From positions 62,001 to 126,000 of the forward strand of contig NZ_JAFBES010000002.1 in assembly GCF_016908875.1 (NCBI RefSeq): a stretch of 64,000 bases of DNA. The letters are read 5' to 3'. This document shows, piece after piece, positions 33,393 through 42,410 of the stretch (the stretch's first letter is position 1; every line of letters starts with the position of its first letter). The DNA is from Bacillus ectoiniformans. GTDB lineage: Bacteria > Bacillota > Bacilli > Bacillales > Domibacillaceae. The translations under genes and the position numbers were made by a program. The notes beneath the pieces are model-generated. The model had not been told where the DNA came from. It worked only from the letters and a program-made list of their open reading frames with translations, and made no database searches.

Positions 33393-36300
33393 TTATCGTG
33401 TAACTATATATTCCTTGCCATCAGCTTCAATGATGAAACTATGCTTTCTAGCTGCTTCTTCAATTTCTCTGAATGCCCAGTGGTCTTTTGGTACATCAGT
33501 AAAAGACGGTTCTAATTCACCATACAGTGGACCACGATTGAATAGACGATTTAATACTTTTACAGCTTGTGCTCTTGTTAGCTTATCTTCTGGATTAAAT
33601 CTACCACCTTCGTATCCTTCCATGATAGTAGTCTTTTGGATCGCTCGAATAGCATGTGATGCCCAATGTTTATCGGATACATCTGAGTAGTTTACTCCTG
33701 ATTTATCGTCAAGGTTTTCACAATATATTCTATATGAAGGGTTAGCTTCACATTCACTTTTTATCCATCTATAAGCAATTGTAGCCATTTGTGCACGCGA
33801 AATTTTTTCATTCGGTCTGAATGAACCATCAGAACCAACCATGATGCCATACTTTTTAGCTGTCATGATTTCGTTGAATGCCCAATGTGTATCAAATACA
33901 TCTTTATATTGTTCCATCGAGCCAAAATCAGTTTCTACACCTAAATTTCTCGCCAACATTGTTGCCATCTGCGTTCTTGTTACTGGTGCGTTAGGTCTGA
34001 ATGTGTGGTCAAGGTATCCATTAATATAAGAGTCATGAACACTTTCATTTTGTTCAAGCTCCTGAAGATATTCTTCCCATCCATCCATATACATCAACGT
34101 AAACGTACTAAACTTTTTCACCTCAAATTCTACATTCACTGTTTTATCTTTGGTGATAATGGTAGCTTTCTTGATTTCTTTCGTACCATCACTGTGTTCA
34201 ATGAAGACAACTACGTTTTTTAATATTTGTTGTCTTTCTTCTTCATTTTTTGGTAGGTCTGTTAAAGGTAATGTTAATGTGACAGGACGACTTTGCATAT
34301 TTGTATGAATTTCCATTGGCCGGCCTAAAACACTTACAGATTCTCCCTTAGTAATTTGTTGAACAAGTTCTTCTTTCTTAGCTCGTTCCTCAATTCTTTT
34401 TTTCTTATCTTTTTCTTTTACTGGAACGACTTGAAAGTATAAATCTTCTTTGAAATCTTTCATAGATGCTTTTGGAATCTTAATACTTACATCATTTGTT
34501 TGAATTTCAAGATTCGTTTCTCCTGAAGCCAGTTGTTTTACGGCATCTTTTGGTACATTAACATTTACTTCCGATACTTTGTCTTCTTTGTCTGGAATAA
34601 CGATTCTTGCTGTCTCTTGTTTTTGTTCTTTTAGTTTAGTAATTGTTTCTTTTACTTTTTCTTCTGTAAATGTTACTTCATCTTTCACAGTACCATCAGA
34701 TTCAGTCGTTCGTTTTACAGGAGTTTTAGATACGATCGTGCCGTCATCCTTTTCACCTGTTTCAACGTCTACAGTGATTTCTTCTACCTTTGGTGGATTA
34801 GAAGGGTTGGGTGATGATGAACCGCCGCCACCTCCTGAACTAGGAGGTTGAGGTGCTCTTGTTACCTCAATTTCGTATGTTTTTGTTGTTCCATCTTCAG
34901 CTGTTACGACAACAGTAATCGTGTTTGAGCCAACGTTTAAATTGATTGGTTGGCTTTGTTGTCCGGTTACTACTGATAAATTGTTTACTTTTATCTTTGC
35001 ATTCGTATCTGTTGTTGCTGGCGTGATGATCATACTAGAAGTTCCATATGCGACAGAAGATTGATAGCTTGTTGTAGTACTATCAAATTCAGGTATGAGT
35101 GTTCCATTATTTAATTGTAAAGAAGTCAAGGAAGCATCCGTCGATAATGCTCTTGTTTTAAAATTCCATGTCGTCTTATCGACAATACCTGCAAATGGAT
35201 TTCCTGCCACATCTTTGATTGCAGTATTGTCAATTTGGACATAATAGTCGGTCTCACTCGTAAGACTTTTTCCAGTGTTTATCGAAATTGTGTCATCTGA
35301 CGGTTTTGTTACATTATCTCCCGTCACATCTATGGTCGAAACAGTACTGTCATCCGTTTGTTTCTTAATCACGATATTTCCTGTTCCAATTTTTATGTTT
35401 TCATTAAATGTGATGGATAAGTCACTTGAAAAATCAGTATTAGTTGAATCATCAGCTGGAGTCGTACTTTGAATAATCGGTGCCGTTCTATCAAAAATAA
35501 TCGCAGTCCCTGTTGTTAAAGCGGTCACCTGTGTTGCCGCATTTCCAACTTGGTCGGCAAAATCAATGCTAAAAGCAATTGACCCTTCTAAATCACTTGA
35601 TTGCATTGTATAAGTTGCGCTCCATGTTGTTGCATCGCTATCATTTTTGTCACTAACTGATGCTGAATTTCCTGCAACTGTAATAGTTGGGTTCGTAATA
35701 TCTTCATTCGTTACAATGTCTAGTGTGATGACATCCCCAACCTTGGCGACACCAGCGCTCGTATTATTTGAGCTCATCATAACTGTTGTAGCGGTTGGTA
35801 TTGTTCCATCAAATTCGACAGCACTATTATCGGTTACTCCCGTCACTTGTGTTCCACTATTTCCAGCTAAATCTTGTATATCAACTATAAAGCTAACATT
35901 TCCGTCCGTATCACTATTCTGCATCACATAGGTTGCTCGCCATGTCTTTTCATTACTATCCCCTGCATTTGTTACGGTTGCTGCTTGACCGGCAATCGTT
36001 ATAGTTGGTGTTTGGATGTCCTCGTCTGTTGTGATGTCTAATGTAATTACACTTCCGATTTTTGCTTTTGTCGGATTTGTATGATTGGATCTAATTGACA
36101 CAGCTGTTGTAGTCGGGGCTGTTTTGTCAATGGTAAAATTAACTGTTGTACTATTTCCAGCAGCGTCCGTAACCACTAACGTGTGCTCTTGCTCAGCACT
36201 GACTGTATCGCCACTTGAAAATGCACTTCCATTTAAAGTTGCTGTTCCTTCATTAAAGGTAATTGTGCGGTCTGTATGATATGAAGACCCGTCAGTCACC

Positions 36301-38492
36301 CCTGATACTTCCGGTGGTGTTGAATCGAGCTCTATTGTATCCGAAACTGAGTTTGATAAATTTCCAGCCTCATCTTTCAACTGCACATAAACAGTTTTCG
36401 TTCCATCACCAGATGGTATTGTATAAGTTTTTTCTATGTTAAATGTTTCCCAAGTACTCCAAACGTTATTATCAGAGGAGAATTGCATTTCCACTGTTTC
36501 GTTTTCTGGATCGGAGGCTGTCAGTGTTAAGCTTACATTTGTTGACTTTGTAACCTCGTTACCATTATTTATTGTAATCGTACCAGTAGGTGGTTGATTT
36601 AGTGTAACAGTAATGGTGAAATCTTTCTCAAATGGATTGCCTGTATCATCTATTGCAACAACAGTAATATCGTAACTATTGTTGTCTGCATAATCAAAGG
36701 ATGATGCTGTTTTCAACGTACTACCATCAATCGTAAAAGAAGCATGATCTCCAATCGCTTTTAAAGAATAAGTGAACGTTTCACTAGCATCATTCGGATC
36801 TGTTGCTGACAGAGTCCCAACCGTTGTACCAGATGGTTTCTTTTCTGTCACTGACGAACTTGATAAATTAATATCATTAGCTGCGGTTCTGTCAAAAGTA
36901 ACAGCTGAACCACTTGTCACAGAACTTACTTGTGTAGCTGTATTGCCTGCTACATCTGTAATATCTAGTGTGAAAGGTATCGCACCTTCCGTATCAGTAC
37001 TCTGCATCGTATAGCTTGCTGTCCACGTCTTATCGTCACTATCGCCATCGGTGCCAACAGTTGCTGATTGATTTGCTATCGTGATAGTCGGTGTTTGGAT
37101 ATCTTCATTTGTTGTGATGTTTAATGTGACAGTGTCGCCAACTTTCGCTTTTGAAGTCGCTGTGTTATTTGATAACATTGTAACAGTTAAAACGGTTGGT
37201 GCGGTTGTGTCAAGTGTAATTGAGTCAGAATAAACAGTGGATTCTCCACCTTTATTATCCCTTAACTTGAAAGACACAGTTTTCGCACCATCACCAGATG
37301 ATAATGCCCAATTTGTTTTTGATGTACTAAATTCTTCCCAATCACTCCATGTACTATTATCATTTGAAAAAGCCATTTCTAACGTGTCACCTGTATCCAC
37401 ATCTGTCCCTGTTAATGTAAGATTAACTGTAGCTGAATTCGTCAAACTATCTCCAGCGTTAATCGTTACAGAACCAGTGGGTAGTGCATTTGGTGCAAGT
37501 GTCGTCACATCTTTACTTGTATACGACGTCTTATTTCCAGCCGCATCTTTCACGATGACATTGAAATAATAAGTCGTATATGGCGTGAGGCCCGTTACAT
37601 TGAACGTATTGATATCTTTTGTAAATCCTGATCCTAAAGGTGTACCGTTTTCTTCGATATTGCTTACCGTGTCGATGTTGTTGTTTGTAGATTGGTAGAC
37701 ACGGTATTCTAAGTTCCCAGCAGTTGTAATATTGTCCGTTGCCTTATCCCATCCTAATGTGACACCTGTGGTTGTGATGGAGGAAGGGGTGATTGTTCCA
37801 CTAGTTAATGTCGGTGCGGTTGAATCCACACTTACATTAGAAATTGTTATGTTATCAAAATTTAAATCGGCTGGAGGAGTAAGATTATCCATTTGGTAAT
37901 TAATAGTGATAGACGCAACATTGTCTATAGAAAATTGTGTACCACTATTCGCTACAGAACTTAATTGCGTAATATTCCCTACTTCTAAGTCCGTGTTTGA
38001 AAAAGATATCTTCTCTCCAATTTGATTTTCACTAATGTCTTTTAATACCACATCAAATTTTTCAACATGCTTACTTGGCTCAGCAAAAGGACTAATACCC
38101 AAATCTTTAAAAGTGAAAGTTTTACAAGTACTCCCACCCTCAGCCTTGATAATTAGCGTCTCTTCAATACCTCTATTAGCAGTATTAACATCACCATTTT
38201 TCTTTGAAAATAGTTGAGTTCCATATACTTCAAAACCATTACTAATCACAAACTTATCCGAAAAATTAGCAAAACCCGAACCAGCACTGTTATCCGCATC
38301 AAGCGAACCACTAAAATCATACGTTCCGTTATTGGTACCATTAGACCCTGCATAGGACTGAATAGGATTTATTTGTACAAACGGAATAAAAATAAGCATA
38401 AAAGATAAAACAACCCGAACTGAAAAGTTCAACTTCGCTATAACAGACGCTTTTTCTCTACTCGAACTAAAATGCAAAGAGCGGCTCAGCAA
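33393..38492 (-). CDS. Giant SLH-anchored surface protein with FN3, Ig-like and cadherin-like domains
   Basis: A 1,699-residue secreted protein. Signal peptide to about residue 48 (FSVRVVLSFMLIFIPFVQI...QSYA). A unique N-terminal domain spans about 50-225, and a fibronectin type III domain about 226-333 (GVTLGWDKATDNITTAGN, TPYTTYYFNV). A long run of Ig-like modules follows, with the recurring theme ATVGTDGDSDDKTWTASYTMQ, plus a cadherin-like domain (TVGTLSATDPNDASETFTYS), a Big_5/SbsA-like domain (TPADDSTNTDFSSDLSITFNE) and a cadherin-like beta-sandwich (LTSLQLNNGTLIPEF). After a Pro/Gly/Ser linker and a 250-residue charged region come three C-terminal SLH domains (GYLDHTFRPNAPVTRTQMA, GSFRPNEKISRAQMA, GRFNPEDKLTRAQAV) that bind pyruvylated secondary wall polymer. 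The start is a TTG behind AAAGGGGTGGGG. Adhesion or surface display is inferred. Confidence 0.9.
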   Translation of the reverse strand: MLSRSLHFSSSREKASVIAKLNFSVRVVLSFMLIFIPFVQINPIQSYAGSNGTNNGTYDFSGSLDADNSAGSGFANFSDKFVISNGFEVYGTQLFSKKNGDVNTANRGIEETLIIKAEGGSTCKTFTFKDLGISPFAEPSKHVEKFDVVLKDISENQIGEKISFSNTDLEVGNITQLSSVANSGTQFSIDNVASITINYQMDNLTPPADLNFDNITISNVSVDSTAPTLTSGTITPSSITTTGVTLGWDKATDNITTAGNLEYRVYQSTNNNIDTVSNIEENGTPLGSGFTKDINTFNVTGLTPYTTYYFNVIVKDAAGNKTSYTSKDVTTLAPNALPTGSVTINAGDSLTNSATVNLTLTGTDVDTGDTLEMAFSNDNSTWSDWEEFSTSKTNWALSSGDGAKTVSFKLRDNKGGESTVYSDSITLDTTAPTVLTVTMLSNNTATSKAKVGDTVTLNITTNEDIQTPTITIANQSATVGTDGDSDDKTWTASYTMQSTDTEGAIPFTLDITDVAGNTATQVSSVTSGSAVTFDRTAANDINLSSSSVTEKKPSGTTVGTLSATDPNDASETFTYSLKAIGDHASFTIDGSTLKTASSFDYADNNSYDITVVAIDDTGNPFEKDFTITVTLNQPPTGTITINNGNEVTKSTNVSLTLTASDPENETVEMQFSSDNNVWSTWETFNIEKTYTIPSGDGTKTVYVQLKDEAGNLSNSVSDTIELDSTPPEVSGVTDGSSYHTDRTITFNEGTATLNGSAFSSGDTVSAEQEHTLVVTDAAGNSTTVNFTIDKTAPTTTAVSIRSNHTNPTKAKIGSVITLDITTDEDIQTPTITIAGQAATVTNAGDSNEKTWRATYVMQNSDTDGNVSFIVDIQDLAGNSGTQVTGVTDNSAVEFDGTIPTATTVMMSSNNTSAGVAKVGDVITLDIVTNEDITNPTITVAGNSASVSDKNDSDATTWSATYTMQSSDLEGSIAFSIDFADQVGNAATQVTALTTGTAIIFDRTAPIIQSTTPADDSTNTDFSSDLSITFNENIKIGTGNIVIKKQTDDSTVSTIDVTGDNVTKPSDDTISINTGKSLTSETDYYVQIDNTAIKDVAGNPFAGIVDKTTWNFKTRALSTDASLTSLQLNNGTLIPEFDSTTTSYQSSVAYGTSSMIITPATTDTNAKIKVNNLSVVTGQQSQPINLNVGSNTITVVVTAEDGTTKTYEIEVTRAPQPPSSGGGGGSSSPNPSNPPKVEEITVDVETGEKDDGTIVSKTPVKRTTESDGTVKDEVTFTEEKVKETITKLKEQKQETARIVIPDKEDKVSEVNVNVPKDAVKQLASGETNLEIQTNDVSIKIPKASMKDFKEDLYFQVVPVKEKDKKKRIEERAKKEELVQQITKGESVSVLGRPMEIHTNMQSRPVTLTLPLTDLPKNEEERQQILKNVVVFIEHSDGTKEIKKATIITKDKTVNVEFEVKKFSTFTLMYMDGWEEYLQELEQNESVHDSYINGYLDHTFRPNAPVTRTQMATMLARNLGVETDFGSMEQYKDVFDTHWAFNEIMTAKKYGIMVGSDGSFRPNEKISRAQMATIAYRWIKSECEANPSYRIYCENLDDKSGVNYSDVSDKHWASHAIRAIQKTTIMEGYEGGRFNPEDKLTRAQAVKVLNRLFNRGPLYGELEPSFTDVPKDHWAFREIEEAARKHSFIIEADGKEYIVTR

Positions 38493-38534
38493 TTACCCCA
38501 CCCCTTTATTTTATTTTTCTATTAACACAAAACA

Positions 38535-39059
38535 CTAAGATCTAACAGGATATTCCCCATCGCTTACGCAAATAATAAAATTCAAACCAAGATACGGCTG
38601 CATATTGTTATGAGATTGAGTACCTCCAGTCGGTTCAATGAGATTAGGGGCCATATTGACATCCAATTCTTGTGAGTAAATATTTGGATATCCTCTTCTG
38701 TTCTCCACATCCGCCCATACCCCATTAGTAGGGTCACTTTCCGGAGTAGCATTATTACAACTTGGCACATGACTATGACTAGGAATCTCACTCTCTATTA
38801 AGGTCACTGTAGTTGTTCCTCCGCCTTGACCAATCGTTCTAGGAGTCAACCCTTGCCCAGAACCTTGTTGCATGACAGCTCTCCCTTGCAAATTTGGCAA
38901 CGCGAAATTTGTTATGCCGTCTCCGCCATACATGATACCTATAATGGAAAATAACGTTGTATTTTGTGCAATTGTTAATAACTGCCCATTACATAATGCC
39001 CAACCCCTTGGCGCAAAGTTACCTGCAATTGGTCTAATTTCACCTATGAACGCATCCAT
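38535..39059 (-). CDS. Phage-tail-collar (MdpB-type) protein 1
   Basis: A 174-residue protein of the tail-collar / microcystin-dependent-protein family. It shows the full pattern GEIRPIAGNFAPRGWALCNGQLL, LFSIIGIMYGGDGITNFALPNLQGR, SHSHVP and a C-terminal NMQPYLGLNFIICVSDGEYPVR. Such proteins trimerise in phage fibres; free-standing bacterial copies are of unknown use, possibly surface or spore associated. No signal peptide. GGAATG and AAAGG precede the ATG. It is the third of three tandem paralogues, 19 nt after the next one and 42 nt before the giant surface protein in transcription order. Confidence 0.88.
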   Translation of the reverse strand: MDAFIGEIRPIAGNFAPRGWALCNGQLLTIAQNTTLFSIIGIMYGGDGITNFALPNLQGRAVMQQGSGQGLTPRTIGQGGGTTTVTLIESEIPSHSHVPSCNNATPESDPTNGVWADVENRRGYPNIYSQELDVNMAPNLIEPTGGTQSHNNMQPYLGLNFIICVSDGEYPVRS

Positions 39060-39077
39060 GTCTACATTCCTTTCATT

Positions 39078-39581
39078 CTAATTTCTTTGTGGGTAATTTC
39101 CCACTATTGCAATACAATAATTCGCCACTTGATAAGGTTGCATATTTGAATGTGGCTGTGAATTGCCCGCAGCTGCTAAAGCTTCAGGGCGCATCGTAGT
39201 ATTTGATTGTTCAGAGTAGTTTAATCTGCTTGGAACAGCTACACCCCACACATTTCCTGAAGCTTGTTTCAGATTTGCATCTTTAGTACTGGCAAATACT
39301 TGATGTGTATGCATAGGCATTTCGTTTATCGTTAATGTGTGTGTTTCCTCCCCAGCTTTCTCACCTAGAGCTATACCGTACCCAGTATGATTAGGTACTC
39401 TTCCTCGTAAGTCAGGTAAAGCAAAATTAGTCACACCATCACCACCGTATACTTTTCCAAGAAGCGAAAACAACGCTTGATTGCCGTTGATTGGTAGTAC
39501 TTGACCATTACACAAAGCCCAACCCTTTGGCGCAAATGAATAGCTAAATAATCTTATCTCTCCTAAGAACGGTTCTGCCAT
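39078..39581 (-). CDS. Phage-tail-collar (MdpB-type) protein 2
   Basis: A 167-residue paralogue of its two neighbours. It has GEIRLFSYSFAPKGWALCNGQVL, LFSLLGKVYGGDGVTNFALPDLRGRVP, the His pair in MPMHTHQV and the ending NMQPYQVANYCIAIVGNYPQR. GAAGGGGTG precedes the ATG. It lies between paralogues 1 and 3 with gaps of 17-18 nt, so the three are one transcription unit and could assemble together. Sequence differences between copies lie mainly in the middle (residues 85-140), the part exposed in tail-collar folds. Confidence 0.88.
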   Translation of the reverse strand: MAEPFLGEIRLFSYSFAPKGWALCNGQVLPINGNQALFSLLGKVYGGDGVTNFALPDLRGRVPNHTGYGIALGEKAGEETHTLTINEMPMHTHQVFASTKDANLKQASGNVWGVAVPSRLNYSEQSNTTMRPEALAAAGNSQPHSNMQPYQVANYCIAIVGNYPQRN

Positions 39582-39598
39582 ATTTGTTCACCCCTTCA

Positions 39599-40111
39599 CT
39601 ATGATCTTTGTGGATATATGCCATACAATGAAATGATATAATTCATTGTTAAATATGGCATCATATTATCATGCGATTGATTTCCTCCAACATTAGACAC
39701 TGTTTGTGGGTTCATCGTTGCATTTGGTGCTTGTGTAGAATATTGTTGTACTCCACTTCCCCATACATTATTCTCAGGAGTTGGTTCTGTACCAGCTTGT
39801 GATGATGCGTGAACAACATGTGTATGTTCAGGCAATTGTGCTGTTGTCAAAGTGACTGTTTCAGTTCCAGCTTTTTGCCCTAGCGGATACATCGTGCCAG
39901 TAATCGGATTCTGCCCTTGATGAACAACAACCCTTCCTCTATAATCCGGTAACGCAAATGTCGTTCTACCATCTCCGCCATAAGTAGTGCCAATTAAAGA
40001 AAATAATGCTTCATTCTCTGTAATTGAAATCAATTGACCTTGACATAATGCCCACTTCTCTGGTGCATAGTTTCCTGCAAACATGCGAATTTCCCCTATA
40101 TACGATTCCAA
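39599..40111 (-). CDS. Phage-tail-collar (MdpB-type) protein 3
   Basis: A 170-residue paralogue, first of the three in transcription order. It has GEIRMFAGNYAPEKWALCQGQLI, LFSLIGTTYGGDGRTTFALPDYRGRVVV, LPEHTHVVHASSQAG and NMMPYLTMNYIISLYGIYPQR. I start at a TTG (40111) because GGAAGGAG lies 8 nt upstream and this aligns its N terminus (MESYIGEIRMF) with the other two copies; the open frame to 40150 adds 13 unrelated residues. It lies 76 nt downstream of the GNAT gene on the same strand. Confidence 0.88.
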   Translation of the reverse strand: MESYIGEIRMFAGNYAPEKWALCQGQLISITENEALFSLIGTTYGGDGRTTFALPDYRGRVVVHQGQNPITGTMYPLGQKAGTETVTLTTAQLPEHTHVVHASSQAGTEPTPENNVWGSGVQQYSTQAPNATMNPQTVSNVGGNQSHDNMMPYLTMNYIISLYGIYPQRS

Positions 40112-40187
40112 TTTATGCGCTCCTTCCTTCTGACTGACTGATATTTTCACTATGAAACAATGAATATCCGACTGCTTTTCCCGTTAG

Positions 40188-40682
40188 CTACCTCCGCGTC
40201 ACCTCCTCAAATTGACTATCCTTCCACTCCATCTTGCAATATATATCTCCATCCTCCACAACCACAAACCCCAACCGCTCATATAAACGTTGTGCAGGAT
40301 TTCCATTTAACACTGACAATCTTACACTCTGTTGATTAACACATGCCGTTTCCATCATTTCCTTTAAAATAAACGTTCCTATTCCCTTATTTTGATACTC
40401 TGGATGAATCGTAATATCTAAAATGCGCAACTTATTTTCGTCACTGGACAATAGCAATCGCCCTACCCTATCACCATCACAGTAGATCAATTTAGTATCT
40501 ACATCACCATATTGCATCACATAAGATCGCAACTGTGCCATATATTGCATTTTCAAAAATTGCCCTGTCATTTCCTCACTCCAACCCCATAACAACACTT
40601 CATTTTGCCTTGAACTGGCGTATAACTGAAAAAGAAAATCGCCATCTTCTCCCGGACTTATCATCTTCATTTCTATAGGCAT
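40188..40682 (-). CDS. GNAT-family N-acetyltransferase linked to the tail-collar trio
   Basis: A 164-residue GNAT enzyme. The acetyl-CoA-binding motif A is DITIHPEYQNKGIGTFILKEMMETA, followed by LSVLNGNPAQRLYERLGFVVVEDGD, the typical motif B. TAAGGAG precedes the ATG. It heads the unit GNAT, three tail-collar proteins, SLH protein. GNAT genes are a recurrent neighbour of MdpB-type collar genes in Bacilli as I recall, which suggests that it modifies or supports them; the substrate is unknown. Confidence 0.82.
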   Translation of the reverse strand: MPIEMKMISPGEDGDFLFQLYASSRQNEVLLWGWSEEMTGQFLKMQYMAQLRSYVMQYGDVDTKLIYCDGDRVGRLLLSSDENKLRILDITIHPEYQNKGIGTFILKEMMETACVNQQSVRLSVLNGNPAQRLYERLGFVVVEDGDIYCKMEWKDSQFEEVTRR

Positions 40683-40728
40683 ATAATTTTCTCCTTAGGA
40701 TATTGGAAAAATGATTCCCGTGAGTCAC

Positions 40729-40742
40729 AGGAACAGGTTCCT
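40729..40742. promoter_or_regulatory. Palindrome upstream of the GNAT/tail-collar operon
   Basis: AGGAAC-AG-GTTCCT, a 6-bp inverted repeat about 47 bp before the GNAT start codon. It is a candidate operator. The rest of 40743-41311 is very A+T-rich with no gene I can support. Confidence 0.3.
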
Positions 40743-41311
40743 TGCTCTAACAATAAACATATCGTTTTCCTATTCTAATAAATATTTATCTGAATTTTTA
40801 AATAATAAAATTTATCTGTAAATAAGTAACATTCAAAATTATCAATCCACTCTGATTTAAGTACCATCATCTTTCACAAATAATCTTATTCGTAATCTTC
40901 ATTCATACTTACAAAACTTATCTGTCAAAATTGCTATAAACTTATCATTTTAATGATAATAGTAAGCACATTTATACTCTTAAGACTTTCATCTGTTAAT
41001 CTTACATAGATATGCTCACCATTAATTAATGCAATCTTCATCAAGAGCATAATTACCTATGTGACAGTTACTTTCAATATCTTATATAACTAATTTAAAA
41101 TAGGAAAATAGTCTCTATTTAATTTTATTATAACTATTTTTATTAGTTCAGTCACTTAAAAATAATATAAAATTGAATGTTACATTCCCTACATTATACG
41201 GGTATAATTCCTAAGAACTTTATTCTATTTGATTCCAAAAACCTACTTGGTGGATTATTAAAGTATGGGAACTGTGGTTCGAGGATGAGTATCGGTTGGT
41301 CAGGTCCAAAA

Positions 41312-41389
41312 AATGGGTTTGGTCTGGTGTTATTAGCCTCAGTGACCGCCACTTATATTCGTTGCTTACAGACTAATGAAACTTTTTGA
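41312..41389 (+). pseudogene. Remnant 3' end of the membrane-protein gene (right copy)
   Basis: The frame reads NGFGLVLLASVTATYIRCLQ and then a stop, matching the last residues of the intact membrane protein at 32302-32952 (NGFELLLMITLTATYIRFLK). The two share an exact 19-nt run, ACCGCCACTTATATTCGTT. Upstream of NGF the similarity fades and no start or transmembrane set remains. An intact DinB gene follows 85 nt later, as the broken one follows the left copy. Confidence 0.75.
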
Positions 41390-41474
41390 TATCGTTTAGG
41401 TGTAATTTTTTGATTTATCACAATAAAGAGATTAAAGTAGATAATAGGGTAGTCATATCGAAAGGGTGGTAGGA

Positions 41475-41927
41475 ATGGTTTGGGATCAATTGAAGTTTGT
41501 TAGAGGTGCAACGATCAAAACACTTGAGAAAATTGATGAAAGCAAATGGGATGTGCAGCCTCCCGGGTTTTCAAACACAATCAAATGGAATGCTGGACAT
41601 ATTTACTTTGTGCTCGAATCCTTTATGAAGATGGCTGATTCAAGCTATGACACAAAAGTAAAAGAATATAATTCTTATTTCGCTGCCGGCACACGGCCTT
41701 CAGATTGGCCGGGTCAATCCCCTTCTAAACAAGAGGTCATTCAACTGTTAAACGAACAGACAGAAAATATTCAACGGCATTTTTCTGACCGATTACAGGC
41801 ACAGCCTCAAAAAGAGATTACTATTAGAGGACTTACTTTTAGCTCTGTGGAAGAACTACTTAACTTTACTTTATTCCATGAAGGTCTGCATTTAGGTATT
41901 ATTCAAACACAGAATAAACTGATATAA
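41475..41927 (+). CDS. DinB-family protein (intact right copy)
   Basis: A 150-residue four-helix-bundle DinB/YfiT-like protein. WDQLKFVRGATIKTLEKIDESKWD opens the first helix; three His residues suited to metal binding lie in WNAGHIYFVLES, LFHEGLHLG and the helix between. DinB-like proteins are thiol-dependent transferases or damage-inducible proteins of mixed function. I start at the ATG 41475, since AAAGGGTGG precedes it and the degraded left copy starts at the same point. Its truncated twin is at 33011-33346. Confidence 0.85.
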   Translation: MVWDQLKFVRGATIKTLEKIDESKWDVQPPGFSNTIKWNAGHIYFVLESFMKMADSSYDTKVKEYNSYFAAGTRPSDWPGQSPSKQEVIQLLNEQTENIQRHFSDRLQAQPQKEITIRGLTFSSVEELLNFTLFHEGLHLGIIQTQNKLI

Positions 41928-42055
41928 CCTCTGCTTTATTTCATTGCATCATCAATAATTTCACACAAAAGTCAAAAACATCTGTTTATTTTCAATAAAA
42001 TGGGGAAGATAATTACTAGCTTACCTCCTCAGAAATGCATCTTGAATATAGCGTT

Positions 42056-42088
42056 GCTCTTTCTGCCAATTTGCAGGAAGGGCTTTTT
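42056..42088 (+). terminator. Terminator downstream of DinB
   Basis: GCTCTTTCTGC pairs with GCAGGAAGGGC (11 bp, G-T pairs) across a 6-nt loop and runs into TTTTTGATTTT. The rest of 41928-42230 holds no gene I can support. Confidence 0.65.
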
Positions 42089-42230
42089 GATTTTGACTTG
42101 AATCACCCTGCTTTTTATTATTCAAAGCCCCTCACTTTTATGTCATAACCCTTATCATTTTCAAATGAAGTGCATAACTTTCATTTTCCTTCAAACACTA
42201 TAACTGACTATATGGAAGGGAGAATGAAAA

Positions 42231-42371
42231 ATGACGAAAAAGTTTAACAAAGGCAGCAAAAATCAAAGCTCACCAGCACGTGGCACGACTGAATTTGCTT
42301 CTGAAATTACAGCCGGTGACAACAGCAAAGGTGTGAAACGAAACAAGGATCAAAATGCAAAAACGAGATGA
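42231..42371 (+). CDS. Small acid-soluble spore protein, gamma-type-like
   Basis: A 46-residue basic/hydrophilic protein. GTTEFASEITAG closely resembles the GTEFASET repeat of gamma-type SASP (SspE), a storage protein degraded by the spore protease during germination. Here there is only one repeat, so it is much shorter than SspE. GGAAGGGAG precedes the ATG. Upstream, TGCATA and CACTATA resemble a forespore (SigG) promoter, but with a 19-nt spacer. It is 40 nt upstream of sspH on the same strand. Family call moderate; small size makes it easy to miss. Confidence 0.65.
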   Translation: MTKKFNKGSKNQSSPARGTTEFASEITAGDNSKGVKRNKDQNAKTR

Positions 42372-42410
42372 TGTTTTTCTTCACCGTTTACAATAACAGG
42401 AGGTAAACAG

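Noticed and set aside
38535..40111. Prophage remnant suggested by tail-collar proteins
   Set aside because: No terminase, portal, capsid, tape-measure, integrase or lysis gene is present; the three paralogues sit with GNAT and SLH genes, as in non-phage MdpB-type loci.
41177..41389. 70-residue plus-strand frame as a gene
   Set aside because: Only its last 25 residues match the membrane protein at 32302; there is no ribosome binding site and the rest has no coding character, so it is reported as a remnant.
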